Counted from the first letter of the stretch, positions 16,446 through 25,655 are shown. The stretch: 31,812 bases of DNA from Ruminococcus sp. UBA4240 (GCA_002395525.1 DGXE01000008.1:1-31812), one strand, 5' to 3'. Notes: generated by a model from the sequence alone, not told the origin. Numbers and translations are program-made.

Positions 16446-17393
16446 CTACCGCCTTACCTTGGTGTAGTCGATAAAGCTCATGTTGAGATCCACAGGCGTG
16501 TCTATGCCGTCTACCTGCCCGTCAGAGGCATACTGCCATATGGCGAAGCTGTAGGGGTAATATGTTTCCTCACGGTAGTCAGCTATCCACATATCAAAGC
16601 CCGCTATCTCCGACGGGTCAAAGCGCACAAGCCCCATGCGGCGGTTGGTGTAGACCATAGGTATATATCCGCCCCTTGCAAGGGCGTTGCAGAACACCCT
16701 TGCACATGAGTTCAGGGTGCGCACGGGCACATCCGTGGTGCGGGAGGTATCCCCTCCGATAGGCTCCCAGTCAAATACCACAGGGTAGGTCATGGAGTAG
16801 CCCTGTATCTCGTCCATGACGAATTTTGCCTCCTCGGCGGCTTCCTCTATGCTCACCGCCTGGGAGAAGAAGTATGCCCCTGTCTCGATGCCTGCTGCTG
16901 CGGCACCTGCGGCATATTCGTGGAATTTGCTGTCAAGGGTGATATTCCCTGTTTCGTATCCCCTGTAGCCCACACGCAGTATGGCAAAGTCAATGCCTGC
17001 CGCCTTTACACGCTCCCAGTCAATGTCCCCCTGAAAGTAGGACACATCTATGCCGTTTTTGGTGATGCAGGTGTCGCCCTCATAGTAGCCCTTCAGCCCG
17101 TCCTTTTCACGGACGTTGGAAAAGTCCAGCCCGTGCAGGGGAACGTCTGTGTTTGCGGCGTACCATATCTCGCCGTATTCGCTGTCGGGGATGTATATGC
17201 GGTCGCCCTCATTTGCGTAGATGAAGGTGCGTGTGCTCTCGGCGGAGAAATAGCGCTCATCCTCCGCAATGACCCGCTTCTGCTCTATCACCGCCTTTGC
17301 AAGCAGTGCCGTGCATATGAGCAGCACGACTATCACAATATCACGCAGTATGACATGGAAGGTGAGCTTTTCGTAATTTACGCTTGTTTTCAT
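16446..17393 (-). CDS. Membrane-anchored GH25 lysozyme
   Basis: A GH25 muramidase cleaves peptidoglycan between MurNAc and GlcNAc. The protein of 315 residues starts with a short cytoplasmic stretch and one membrane helix (about 18-36, IVIVVLLICTALLAKAV), then an extracellular linker and the GH25 domain from about residue 115. Catalytic acids are in GIDVSYFQGDIDWERV and in VVFDWEPIGG, and MWIADYRE and FAIWQYASDG are typical late blocks. It would face the cell wall, for growth or division. I start at 17393 because the longer frame overlaps the upstream gene; an ATG at 17423 that overlaps its stop (ATGGTGA) is an alternative. The ribosome binding site is weak. Confidence 0.88.
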   Translation of the reverse strand: MKTSVNYEKLTFHVILRDIVIVVLLICTALLAKAVIEQKRVIAEDERYFSAESTRTFIYANEGDRIYIPDSEYGEIWYAANTDVPLHGLDFSNVREKDGLKGYYEGDTCITKNGIDVSYFQGDIDWERVKAAGIDFAILRVGYRGYETGNITLDSKFHEYAAGAAAAGIETGAYFFSQAVSIEEAAEEAKFVMDEIQGYSMTYPVVFDWEPIGGDTSRTTDVPVRTLNSCARVFCNALARGGYIPMVYTNRRMGLVRFDPSEIAGFDMWIADYREETYYPYSFAIWQYASDGQVDGIDTPVDLNMSFIDYTKVRR

Positions 17394-17416
17394 AGATATT
17401 TCTTGAAGGGGTGCTG

Positions 17417-18163
17417 TCACCATTTCCTTGCCACGTTCATCCCCATGAATATAAGGAATGCAAGGAGCACAGGCGTGACGGGGTGTGTTATGATCACGGA
17501 TGTGAACATACTTACACTGTACCATTTGAACATATAACTCAGAGCATCTATGAGATACACAGCCGAGAATATCCCGCCGAACTGGATAATGCGCACCCGT
17601 GTCATGGAGCGGTGGTAGTGCAGCAGCTTTGTTGTGGCAAATACCAGTATCAGCACATAGACGGCTTTCAGCATGATGACACATACCATGCCGCCTGTAG
17701 TGGAGTAAAGCTGGGGCAGCACCCTGTACATTACGGGTGCGGTGTTGACATAGGGGAGCCCCTGGAATGTGGTTTTATGAAGTATGTTGTTGAGTGCGTT
17801 GGCTGCACTCTGTGATGCACGCACTATGGAGTTTATCCAGAAAAGCAGATAGTACAGCGCCCCGAACACCGTCATGGGGATGATATCCCGCAAAGTGAGG
17901 AGTATGCCGCCGTGCTTCAAAGACTTCATGGGAATGTCCGAGAACACCATCACAGCCGACTCCGTCACATTTTTTACAAGAGTTACCTCCTGTACTGTGC
18001 CCTCTTGTGTCAGCCGCTCATAATGCAAAGTGCGGCTGCCGTCAGCGCCAAACTCTTCCTTTTTCCTCTCAAAGCCCTTCAGACGGCGGTCAAGGTAGGC
18101 TGCCGCCTCCTCATACCGTTCGTTCCCTGCAAAGCCGGATATTTTGTAGCCGTATAATGCCAT
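17417..18163 (-). CDS. Unrecognised protein with four membrane helices
   Basis: I do not recognise this 248-residue protein. The first 85 residues are soluble and charged, with a likely helix (NERYEEAAAYLDRRLKGFERK). Four hydrophobic segments follow at about 92-113, 158-180, 190-210 and 216-242, ending in a short basic tail (MNVARKW). There is no signal peptide. AGGTGA lies about five bases before the ATG at 18163. It sits between mutS (31-base gap) and the GH25 lysozyme (23-base gap), which suggests an envelope role with the lysozyme rather than DNA repair. Function is unknown. Confidence 0.75.
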   Translation of the reverse strand: MALYGYKISGFAGNERYEEAAAYLDRRLKGFERKKEEFGADGSRTLHYERLTQEGTVQEVTLVKNVTESAVMVFSDIPMKSLKHGGILLTLRDIIPMTVFGALYYLLFWINSIVRASQSAANALNNILHKTTFQGLPYVNTAPVMYRVLPQLYSTTGGMVCVIMLKAVYVLILVFATTKLLHYHRSMTRVRIIQFGGIFSAVYLIDALSYMFKWYSVSMFTSVIITHPVTPVLLAFLIFMGMNVARKW

Positions 18164-18194
18164 ATGATCACCTGTGAAAGTAGACGGGTCATCA

Positions 18195-20807
18195 CTATCC
18201 CAGCATATCATACAGCTCCCAGAGCAGTGCAAGCGCCTCTCTCGGGGAGTATTCGTCCGGGTTTGTCATGCGTATGCGCCTGATGACCTCTTCCTCGTTC
18301 ATTGCTCCAAAGGATACCTGTGTCTCCTCCTGCCGGGGTGCCGGGGCAGGGGAGGCGCTCTCCAGCTCCCGCATTATCTCCTTGGCACGGCCAAGCACCG
18401 CCTTTGGCAGCCCTGCCAGCTTTGCCACCTCTATGCCGTAGCTTTTGTCTGCGCCGCCCTCAACTATCTTGCGCAGGAACTTCACATCCTCGCCGCTTTT
18501 CTTCACGGCTATGCTGTAATTGCGCACTCCGTCCACCTTGCCCTCCAGTGCCACAAGCTCGTGGTAATGGGTGGCGAACATGGTCTTGCAGCCGATGTGC
18601 CGCTTGTTTGCGATATACTCCGCAACGGCGGTGGCTATGCTGATGCCGTCTATGGTGGAAGTGCCCCGCCCTACCTCGTCAAGTATGACAAGACTGTTTC
18701 GGGTGGCATTTTTCAGTATCTCGGAGACCTCGCTCATCTCCACCATGAATGTGGACTGCCCCCCTGCCACGTCGTCAGAGGCACCCACACGGGTGAATAT
18801 CCTGTCCACCACGGAGATGTGTGCGCTCTGTGCAGGGACAAAGCAGCCTATCTGAGCCAGAAGCACTATCAGGGCTGTCTGCCGCATATATGTGGATTTA
18901 CCCGCCATGTTGGGGCCTGTGATTATTGCCATGCGGTGGGAGTCGTTGTCCAGATAGGTGTTGTTGGGAACGTACACGCCTGTGTCGGGCATTGCCTCGA
19001 CTACGGGGTGCCGCCCCTCACGTATGTCGATAACACCGTCTATGCCCATATCAGGGCGGGTGTAGTTGTTTTTAAGGGATACATCCGCAAAGGAGCACAG
19101 CACATCAGCCGCCGCAATGGACTGACCTGTCTGCTGCACATCGGACAGCTTGGAGGCGATAAAGTCCCTCACCTCGGAGAATATCTCCCCTTCAAGGACT
19201 GCCGCCCTGTCGCCTGCCCCCGCCATTTCCTCCTCCGTGCGCTTTAGCTCATCGGTGATGAAGCGCTCACAGTTGGCAAGGGTCTGCTTGCGGACATAGT
19301 CGGGGGGCACTAAGGAATAATAGGATTTGGTGACCTCGATATAGTAGCCGAACACATGGTTGTATCCTATCTTCAGGTTCTTGATGCCTGTCCTGTCACG
19401 CTCTCTCTGTTCTATGTCCTGTATGATGCCCTTGCCGTTCTTGATGATGTCACGGCAGTGGTCAAGCTCCTTGTTAAAGCCGTCCTTGATGATGCCCCCG
19501 TCCTTTATCTGTGCCGCAGGCTCGTCAACGATGGCATTTTCCACCAGGGCGGATATTTCCGTAAGCTCGTGGATATTGTCACGCAGCGCCGCAAGCAGCG
19601 GTGCTTTCAGGGGAGCCATTATCCTTTTCAGCTCCGGGCAGCGTTCTGCCGTTTTCCCGAGAGCCTTCACATCACGGGGAGTTGCTGTTTTGTAGACCAC
19701 ACGGGTCATGAGCCGTTCCAGGTCGTATACTCCCTCAAGGGAGGTGCGCAGCTCATCAAGGGTTATGGGATCCCCGCACAGCTCCTCAACGGCTCTGTGC
19801 CTGTCCACAATGGCACTCAGCTTTATAAGGGGCTGCTCGATATAGGCCTTTAAAAGCCTTTTCCCCATGGAGGTGCGGGTGTGGTCTATGACCCACAGCA
19901 GGGAGCCCTTCTTTTCCTTGGTGCGTATGGTCTCGGTGATCTCCAGGTTGCGCACGGCAGTGAGGTCAAGGGTCATGTACCGCTGGTCAGCCACCACATC
20001 AAGCTGTGTGAACCGCCCTGTGGAGGTGCGCTGAGTGTCGCAGATATAATAAAAAAGGCCGCACAGTGCGGACAGGGACAGCTCGTCCGCCTCATCCACG
20101 CCTATATCTCCGGGGGCAGCCGCATTGAACTGGGATAAAAGCAGGGGCAGCTTGTCATTTACATCGAAGATGGCATCCTCGCACACCGTCTCCGAAAGCT
20201 CCAGCTTTTTGGCGGCAAATTCCTCCACACCGGGTATGCCTTTGGCAGCGCTGTTTACCAGCAGCTCTGCGGGCGCCCACCTTGCAAGCTCGTTTTCAAT
20301 GTTTTCCGCCAGCTTTTCCTTGTCACGGAAGACAAAGAGCTTTGCGGTGCCTGTGGATATGTCCGCCAGCGCAAATGCTGCCGAAGAGGCATCCCTGTCC
20401 GCATACAGGCAGGAGAGGAAGTTGTTGCTTTCCTCGTTCAGCAGGTCAGAATCTGTAAGGGTGCCGGGGGTCACAAGCTTTATGACCTCACGCTTTACCA
20501 GACCCTTTGCCAGCTTTGGATCCTCCATCTGCTCCGCAATGGCGATCTTGAAGCCCATGTCCACAAGCTTTTTGATGTATATATCCCTTGCATGATAGGG
20601 TATGCCGCACATGGGAGCCCGCTCGGAAAGACCGCAGTCACGGCCTGTCAGGGTAAGCTCCAGCGCCTTTGACACCACCACCGCATCATCAAAGAACATC
20701 TCGTAAAAATCCCCCAGACGGAAGAACACCACATATCCGGGGTGTTCATCCTTTACAGCAAAGTACTGCTGCATCATAGGGGAAAGGGCAGATCTGTCTA
20801 TCTCCAT
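18195..20807 (-). CDS. mutS: DNA mismatch repair protein MutS
   Basis: MutS finds base mismatches and small loops and starts repair. The 870-residue protein has the mismatch-contacting Phe-x-Glu in RLGDFYEMF (about residue 38), the connector and lever domains, a C-terminal ABC-type ATPase with Walker A ITGPNMAGKSTYMRQ (roughly 610-625), Walker B LVILDEVGRGTSTIDG and the ATHYHEL switch. The very C-terminus (about 800-870) includes the helix-turn-helix used for dimers. The start at 20807 (MEIDRSALSPMMQQY) overlaps the ylbF stop (TGATG), so translation is coupled. The usual partner mutL does not follow in this window. Confidence 0.96.
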   Translation of the reverse strand: MEIDRSALSPMMQQYFAVKDEHPGYVVFFRLGDFYEMFFDDAVVVSKALELTLTGRDCGLSERAPMCGIPYHARDIYIKKLVDMGFKIAIAEQMEDPKLAKGLVKREVIKLVTPGTLTDSDLLNEESNNFLSCLYADRDASSAAFALADISTGTAKLFVFRDKEKLAENIENELARWAPAELLVNSAAKGIPGVEEFAAKKLELSETVCEDAIFDVNDKLPLLLSQFNAAAPGDIGVDEADELSLSALCGLFYYICDTQRTSTGRFTQLDVVADQRYMTLDLTAVRNLEITETIRTKEKKGSLLWVIDHTRTSMGKRLLKAYIEQPLIKLSAIVDRHRAVEELCGDPITLDELRTSLEGVYDLERLMTRVVYKTATPRDVKALGKTAERCPELKRIMAPLKAPLLAALRDNIHELTEISALVENAIVDEPAAQIKDGGIIKDGFNKELDHCRDIIKNGKGIIQDIEQRERDRTGIKNLKIGYNHVFGYYIEVTKSYYSLVPPDYVRKQTLANCERFITDELKRTEEEMAGAGDRAAVLEGEIFSEVRDFIASKLSDVQQTGQSIAAADVLCSFADVSLKNNYTRPDMGIDGVIDIREGRHPVVEAMPDTGVYVPNNTYLDNDSHRMAIITGPNMAGKSTYMRQTALIVLLAQIGCFVPAQSAHISVVDRIFTRVGASDDVAGGQSTFMVEMSEVSEILKNATRNSLVILDEVGRGTSTIDGISIATAVAEYIANKRHIGCKTMFATHYHELVALEGKVDGVRNYSIAVKKSGEDVKFLRKIVEGGADKSYGIEVAKLAGLPKAVLGRAKEIMRELESASPAPAPRQEETQVSFGAMNEEEVIRRIRMTNPDEYSPREALALLWELYDMLG

Positions 20808-21226
20808 CAGCCGCACCCTGCGCACCCTGCACAGCCGCCTGCGCCGCAGGAGCACATTTCAGGGGGAGTATCGGGGCAGGTCTGGGGATCCTTGCCGTTG
20901 GCAGCCGCCGTGATAATGAAGTTTATGCTGTCGAGTACTGCATCCATGCCCTCCCGTGCGGCTTCAAACGCCACCATGTCCGGGTCGTTGTTGATGGACA
21001 TGAACAGATCCCTCAGATCGTCGTTCATCTTCTGTATCCTTGCCCTGTCTGCGTCAGGCTTGCGCTGCTCGGCATTTATGTCTGCCTTTAATGCGTGAAA
21101 GTCTGCAATGCGCTTCTGCAGCTCCAAGTTTGAGTCGTTTTTCTCCTTGGCGGCTTCGTAAGCCTTGTATCTGGGATCCTGCTGAATGGCTGTTCCCAGA
21201 TCTCTTGCCATCTGTATTATATCCAT
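20807..21226 (-). CDS. ylbF: YlbF/YmcA-family protein with cysteine-rich tail
   Basis: YlbF-type proteins form helical complexes with YmcA and YaaT that in Bacillus affect RNase Y action, sporulation and competence. Residues 1-115 of this 139-residue protein are the family's helical domain (MARDLGTAIQQDPRY, DFHALKADINAEQRK). The tail from about 117 carries six cysteines among glycine and alanine, including CSCGAGG and CAGCAGCG. The tail may bind an iron-sulfur cluster or zinc; this is inference. An ideal AGGAGGA is 5 bases before the ATG. It is coupled to mutS. The symbol is a family name, not a proven orthologue. Confidence 0.85.
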   Translation of the reverse strand: MDIIQMARDLGTAIQQDPRYKAYEAAKEKNDSNLELQKRIADFHALKADINAEQRKPDADRARIQKMNDDLRDLFMSINNDPDMVAFEAAREGMDAVLDSINFIITAAANGKDPQTCPDTPPEMCSCGAGGCAGCAGCG

Positions 21227-21271
21227 GTGTTCCTCCTGTGGGGATGTGGTTTGGAGTTTGTTTGTTCAAAG

Positions 21272-22183
21272 CTATCCGAGGGTGAAGGAATCGGGGTCGC
21301 CCTCAAAGGGGCGGATGATCCCGCTTTCGATGTCGTCCCCCTTTACAAGGGACATTGACACGCTCCCGTCCTCGTTCGGGGTGTACTGGTGAACTATATC
21401 CTCATCTGCGCCCTCTATGATGTACACGGCGGAATCCTCAAACTGCCTGCACTCGAATGTGAGCACAGTGCCGTCGGGGCGGATTATCCTGCCGTTCTGC
21501 TCGTCTGTGAATACATAGTATTCGCTGGGGGCATCGTTGTCCCCCTCGTATACTGCATAAACGCCCCTCTCAAATATGGGTGCCGGCTCCTCAAAGGGTG
21601 TGTAGGAGGCGGGGTCAAGCCCCTCCTGCAGGGTGAATACAAAGTTCTGATAAGGATTTTCCGCATAGGTGTGCCTGCCGTGGATCTCCCCGTCCTGCTC
21701 CCAGAGGTCAAAGCCATTGGTCTCCTTGGAAAAATCGAAGGTCAGCTCCAACACTCCGTTGTCACAGGTGTAGGTGAAGTCGTCGGAAAAGCCCTGCTCC
21801 TCGTCTACGAACTGATAGTAGGAGCCTCTTGTGTCGTCCCTTATGATGATGCAGTCCCGCAGACCGTCATCCACGGTGTAGTTGGGGGTGGAGATGAGAT
21901 ACACCCCCTGCCCCAGCCTTGCGGTGGTATCTGCTGCGGCGATCTCCACGGTGTTGCCGCTGTATGGGTCTTCAGTTTCCTCTGTGGCGATGGAACCGCT
22001 GTCCTCCGTGGAGAGGGGTTCTGTCGCTGCCGGTGCAGCTGTATCCGCCTGTGAGACAAGGGCAGTGTCTGCTGTGGTCTGCACTGTATCCGGTGATCCT
22101 GATGTCACCTGTGTGTCTGCACTTTTTTCTGCACAGGCGCAAAGAGTGAGTGCAAGAGCTATCAGGGGAATATATCTTTTCAT
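21272..22183 (-). CDS. Lipoprotein with an internal duplication
   Basis: The N-terminus (MKRYIPLIALALTLCAC) is a signal peptide with a lipobox-like LCAC, placing the lipid on Cys17. Residues 20-85 are low-complexity Thr/Ala/Ser/Glu, a likely wall-spanning linker. Two similar segments follow, about 90-188 and 204-282. Each begins with a G-Q/R-GVY pattern, has an aromatic YY-x-F-x-DE-x-Q/N-G block (SYYQFVDEEQG and EYYVFTDEQNG) and continues with beta-rich sequence. I know no named family for it. AGGAG precedes the ATG by 6 bases. It lies 15 bases after miaB, so co-transcription is likely. Surface-exposed, function unknown. Confidence 0.8.
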   Translation of the reverse strand: MKRYIPLIALALTLCACAEKSADTQVTSGSPDTVQTTADTALVSQADTAAPAATEPLSTEDSGSIATEETEDPYSGNTVEIAAADTTARLGQGVYLISTPNYTVDDGLRDCIIIRDDTRGSYYQFVDEEQGFSDDFTYTCDNGVLELTFDFSKETNGFDLWEQDGEIHGRHTYAENPYQNFVFTLQEGLDPASYTPFEEPAPIFERGVYAVYEGDNDAPSEYYVFTDEQNGRIIRPDGTVLTFECRQFEDSAVYIIEGADEDIVHQYTPNEDGSVSMSLVKGDDIESGIIRPFEGDPDSFTLG

Positions 22184-22198
22184 AGGGGGCTCCTTTGC

Positions 22199-23581
22199 TT
22201 ACGGTACAAGTGTTCCTTCCACAGCCCAGTTGTGAGCCTTGGTCACCTTTACACGGCGCATCTGCCCGCAAAGGTCATGGGGAGTGTCGGCAAGGGTGAT
22301 TATGCCCTCATCGCTTTTCCCTGACTGCCTGCCGCCGTGCTCTCCGTCAAAGAGCACCTCAAATTCCTTTCCTACAAAGCGCTCGTAGGCATTCTGGGAG
22401 ATCTCCCTCTGCAGTGTGAGCAGCTCCCTCATCCACAGGGATTTTTCCTCTGCCGGCACCGGGTCGGGGAGAGATGCGGCTTTTGTTCCCTTGCGGGGGG
22501 AGTATATGAAGGAATATATATTGTCAAAGACTGCATCTTTCATTACATCAAGGGTGCCCCTGAAATCGTCGTATTCCTCTCCGGGGAAGCCTACGATGAT
22601 ATCGGTGGTGACAGACAGCCCGGGCATTACCTTGCGCCCGTAGCTTACTATGTCCATGAATTTCTCCACGGTGTAGCCACGGTGCATGGCTTTGAGTATC
22701 CTGTCACTGCCGGACTGCAATGGCAGGTGTATGCATCTGCACAGCTTCCTGCTTTCGGCGATGACGTCAAGCACCTCATTTGTCATATCCTTGGGGTGGG
22801 GGGACATAAAGCGCACACGAAAGTCCCCGTCAATGGCATCTATGCGCCGCAGCAGCTCTGCAAAGCCTATCTTTTCACCCTCCGGCACATATCTGCCGTA
22901 GGAGTTCACATTCTGCCCCAGGAGCATGATCTCCTTGTAGCCGCTTTGGGCAAGGGATGTTACCTCGGCAATGACATCGGCAGGATCTCTGGAGCGCTCC
23001 CGCCCTCTTACCAGCGGCACCACGCAGAATGTGCAGAAATTGTTGCAGCCGTACATTATGGACACTCCCGCCTTGAAGGAGCTGTTTCTTACAAGGGGCA
23101 CATCACGGGGGATGTACATTTCACGCACGGCGGTGTCTTCCGCCCTTGTGCGCTTTTCAAGGACATCCAGCATGAGCCTTGGCAGCTCATCTGCGGCGTA
23201 GGTGCCGAATATAATATCCACAAAGGGATAGGAACGGCGTATGGTCTCCGGGGTGTGAGCCTCCTGAGCCATACAGCCGCATACAGCTATGACCGCATGG
23301 GGCTTTTCAGCTTTTATGCGCTTTAGCTCCCCCAGCTTGCCGTAGAGCCTGTTTTCCGCATTTTCCCGCACGGCGCAGGTGTTGAGCACGATAATGTCGG
23401 CACTGTCCATATCAAGGCAGGGGGAGGCACCCATAAGGGTCAGAAGCCCCATGATGCGCTCCCCGTCGTTTACGTTCTGCTGACATCCATAGCTGCGCAC
23501 AAAGGCACGGGGCGGAGTTTCCCATGCGGAGAAAATGTCCCGTACCTTTGCTATGTGTTCATTATCAAATCTATCAGTCAT
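22199..23581 (-). CDS. miaB: tRNA-2-methylthio-N6-dimethylallyladenosine synthase
   Basis: MiaB is a radical-SAM enzyme that adds a methylthio group to i6A37 of tRNAs reading UNN codons. Its 460 residues show the three domains in order: UPF0004 with cluster cysteines in VRSYGCQQN, LNTCAVRE and AVCGCMAQ; the radical-SAM core with CNNFCTFC (about residue 180); and a C-terminal TRAM domain ending near AHNWAVEGTLV. The QQN in the first cysteine block and TCAVREN favour MiaB over MtaB or RimO. No clear ribosome binding site precedes the ATG at 23581. It often neighbours mutS in Firmicutes, as here. Confidence 0.95.
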   Translation of the reverse strand: MTDRFDNEHIAKVRDIFSAWETPPRAFVRSYGCQQNVNDGERIMGLLTLMGASPCLDMDSADIIVLNTCAVRENAENRLYGKLGELKRIKAEKPHAVIAVCGCMAQEAHTPETIRRSYPFVDIIFGTYAADELPRLMLDVLEKRTRAEDTAVREMYIPRDVPLVRNSSFKAGVSIMYGCNNFCTFCVVPLVRGRERSRDPADVIAEVTSLAQSGYKEIMLLGQNVNSYGRYVPEGEKIGFAELLRRIDAIDGDFRVRFMSPHPKDMTNEVLDVIAESRKLCRCIHLPLQSGSDRILKAMHRGYTVEKFMDIVSYGRKVMPGLSVTTDIIVGFPGEEYDDFRGTLDVMKDAVFDNIYSFIYSPRKGTKAASLPDPVPAEEKSLWMRELLTLQREISQNAYERFVGKEFEVLFDGEHGGRQSGKSDEGIITLADTPHDLCGQMRRVKVTKAHNWAVEGTLVP

Positions 23582-23622
23582 AAAGTGTCTTAAAGGGACT
23601 GCCGTCCCATGTTCCCGAAGGG

Positions 23623-24921
23623 TCAGTAAACTATGTATTCGTCAAAGCCCAGGCTGTGAAGCGCCACGATAACGCTGTCCAGATCGGAGGCTGAAAGCTC
23701 CTTGTCTATAAGGGGGATGATGTTCAGCCCCGTGCATTTCTCACGCATCTGCTCAAACACCTTTGTAGTGCGTTCAAAGCTGTCGGTGATGTCGGAGCAT
23801 ATCCCCATGGACTGGGAGTAATCCACAGCTATGGTGCACCCTGTCAGCCTGTCGGGGGCGAAAAGCTCGCTGGTGCCGTCTGCAATGCTGTCTGCGCTTA
23901 TGCACAGCACCACCTTCGAGCCCTTTGCGGCGGCGGCGTTGGTCATTTTCACCGCAAGGGTGGTGAGTGCCTTGCTGCGCTCACTGCTGTCTGCCACAGT
24001 GCTGCCCAGGAGCTCTATGTCGGAACTCCTGAATGATGGGAATATGAAGTCATCGCAGATTATCTGCTCAAAGCCCGCATCTGCCAGCTCCTCCACCGTG
24101 TCGCAGAGGAATTTCACCGCAGTTTCATCAAAGGGGGATATCCAGGGCTTGCCCCCCTTGGCAGGAGAGGTGTCCAGCCATGTGGAGCCGTCGTCCGAGC
24201 GGTATGCACCGTCACGGTAGTCGCCGTAGCGGTTGTTGTCGGTGAGCACGGAGATGTATGCGGCGGCGGAAAGTCCCTTTGCCTTTGCGGTATCAGCTAT
24301 GTCGGCAGCAGTAAGATCCGACTTTACGGGGTTTGTTTCAGCAGTGGACACAAGGGGCACCTGTGTCTTGTAGTTGTATATGCCGCCCTGGGTCTTTACA
24401 GGGAACACCACTGTATCATAGCCCCTTGCAGCAGCGTTGTCCACGGCTGCGGAAAGAGACTGCGCATTTGCCATGTCGCTTTCTGAAAGCATCACACAGC
24501 GGCTCTGACCCGGCGCTGCCTCCTCCGGAAGGGCGATGCTGTCCTGTTCTATGCCCGTAACAGGTATGTAGTTGTCGGGTGCGGCAGTGACAGGCACATC
24601 AGCAGCGGAAAGGGTGTCTGTGCCGCTGTCAAGGCTTACCGGAGCGGAGGTCTGTATGGGCAGGGGCACTGTGAGAGCCCCTGTTTCGGAGGCGATGACA
24701 TCCGTCTCCTCCCCCGGGACGTACTCCGTTGTCTCCTGTACCTTTGAGCGGCTTGCCAGATAGTCCGTGACAGGCCCTACCGCAGAATATCCTATGAATA
24801 TCATTGCGGCAAACGCCATCACCGTTGCGGTGATCTTTACGGCATTCTCGCTTTTGGTGCGTTTTATATGATAACGCTTTTTCTGATGGAAAATCCTTGT
24901 TTTCCTTTTTCTCATTCTCAT
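23623..24921 (-). CDS. Anchored putative glycoside hydrolase (DUF4015-like)
   Basis: The protein has 432 residues. The N-terminus is very basic (MRMRKRKTRIFHQKKRYHIKR), followed by one membrane helix (about 29-50) and a Thr/Pro/Ser-rich linker to about 135, so the rest is outside the cell. The domain from about 140 to 432 looks like the TIM-barrel putative glycosidase family DUF4015: GYDTVVFPVKTQGG, AKGLSAAAYISV, KPWISPFDETAVKFL and the acidic site FEQIICDDFIFPSF. Substrate is unknown. GAAGGA lies about 9 bases before the ATG. It stands between rpe and miaB with gaps of about 30 and 41 bases. Confidence 0.8.
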   Translation of the reverse strand: MRMRKRKTRIFHQKKRYHIKRTKSENAVKITATVMAFAAMIFIGYSAVGPVTDYLASRSKVQETTEYVPGEETDVIASETGALTVPLPIQTSAPVSLDSGTDTLSAADVPVTAAPDNYIPVTGIEQDSIALPEEAAPGQSRCVMLSESDMANAQSLSAAVDNAAARGYDTVVFPVKTQGGIYNYKTQVPLVSTAETNPVKSDLTAADIADTAKAKGLSAAAYISVLTDNNRYGDYRDGAYRSDDGSTWLDTSPAKGGKPWISPFDETAVKFLCDTVEELADAGFEQIICDDFIFPSFRSSDIELLGSTVADSSERSKALTTLAVKMTNAAAAKGSKVVLCISADSIADGTSELFAPDRLTGCTIAVDYSQSMGICSDITDSFERTTKVFEQMREKCTGLNIIPLIDKELSASDLDSVIVALHSLGFDEYIVY

Positions 24922-24951
24922 CTATCAGGATCCTTCACTTTGAAGTGTTTG

Positions 24952-25599
24952 TCATGCGTTGCGCAGAATATCTGCGGCGGCTTTCATATCGTCGGCTCTG
25001 AAAAGATATGACCCTGCTACCATTACATCTGCCCCGGCATCAGCGGCCATTTTTACGGTAGAGGCATTTATGCCTCCGTCCACCTGTATGTGCCCCTTGA
25101 GCCCCAGTCTCTCCATCTCACTGCGGACAGCCTGTATCTTCGGACACATATCCTTCATGAAGCCCTGTCCTCCGAAGCCGGGCTCCACTGTCATGACCAG
25201 TATCATATCAGCAGAGGAAAGATAGGGGAATACTGTCTCCGCAGGTGTTTTCGGCCTTATGGCAAGGCCTGCCTTCTTCCCGCAGGAATGGATGGTATCT
25301 ATGCAGCCCTGCACATCATCCGTGGCTTCCAGATGGAAGGTGATGTTGTCAGCACCGCTCCGGGCAAAGCGTTTCAGGTACTTTTCGGGGGTAACTATCA
25401 TCAGATGCGCATCTATGAACATATCCGTGTGCTTTCGCAGACTTTCCAGCACAGGCAGTCCATAGCTGATATTGTCCACGAATACGCCGTCCATCACGTC
25501 AAAATGGATGTGGTCGCAGCCTGCCTGCTCTGCACGGCTAACATCCGTGCCAAGGGCGCACAGGTCTGCACTTAGAATGGATGCGGATACAATGTTCAT
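24952..25599 (-). CDS. rpe: Ribulose-phosphate 3-epimerase
   Basis: Rpe interconverts ribulose 5-phosphate and xylulose 5-phosphate in the pentose phosphate pathway. The 215-residue barrel shows the metal and catalytic residues: His and Asp in HIHFDVMDGVFV, His in DAHLMI, VEPGFGGQGFM and the phosphate-binding VDGGINAST. The start is MNIVSASILSADL at 25599, matching the family. A GTG at 25641 is only a few bases after the predicted transcript start, so it is unlikely. AAGGAG lies 12 bases upstream, rather far. It is the first gene of the long leftward run. Confidence 0.94.
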   Translation of the reverse strand: MNIVSASILSADLCALGTDVSRAEQAGCDHIHFDVMDGVFVDNISYGLPVLESLRKHTDMFIDAHLMIVTPEKYLKRFARSGADNITFHLEATDDVQGCIDTIHSCGKKAGLAIRPKTPAETVFPYLSSADMILVMTVEPGFGGQGFMKDMCPKIQAVRSEMERLGLKGHIQVDGGINASTVKMAADAGADVMVAGSYLFRADDMKAAADILRNA

Positions 25600-25655
25600 A
25601 AGGGTTTGCGGCTCCTTTTCCAAAAGAGTATCATCGGTCACAATGACACATAATC

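Noticed and set aside
17394..17684. Longer start for the GH25 lysozyme
   Set aside because: It would lie inside the upstream membrane-protein gene in another frame and would bury the membrane anchor behind about 97 unrelated residues.
18174..19247. A 357-codon open frame antisense to mutS
   Set aside because: It covers the conserved ATPase region of mutS; its His/Cys-rich translation is typical of an antisense shadow.
20808..20855. Longer mutS start with a basic N-terminus
   Set aside because: The extra 16 residues (MLLRRRRLCRVRRVRL) overlap the ylbF tail in another frame and are not found in MutS; the family begins at 20807.
22337..23326. A 329-codon open frame antisense to miaB
   Set aside because: Fully inside the conserved radical-SAM gene on the other strand, with no independent support.
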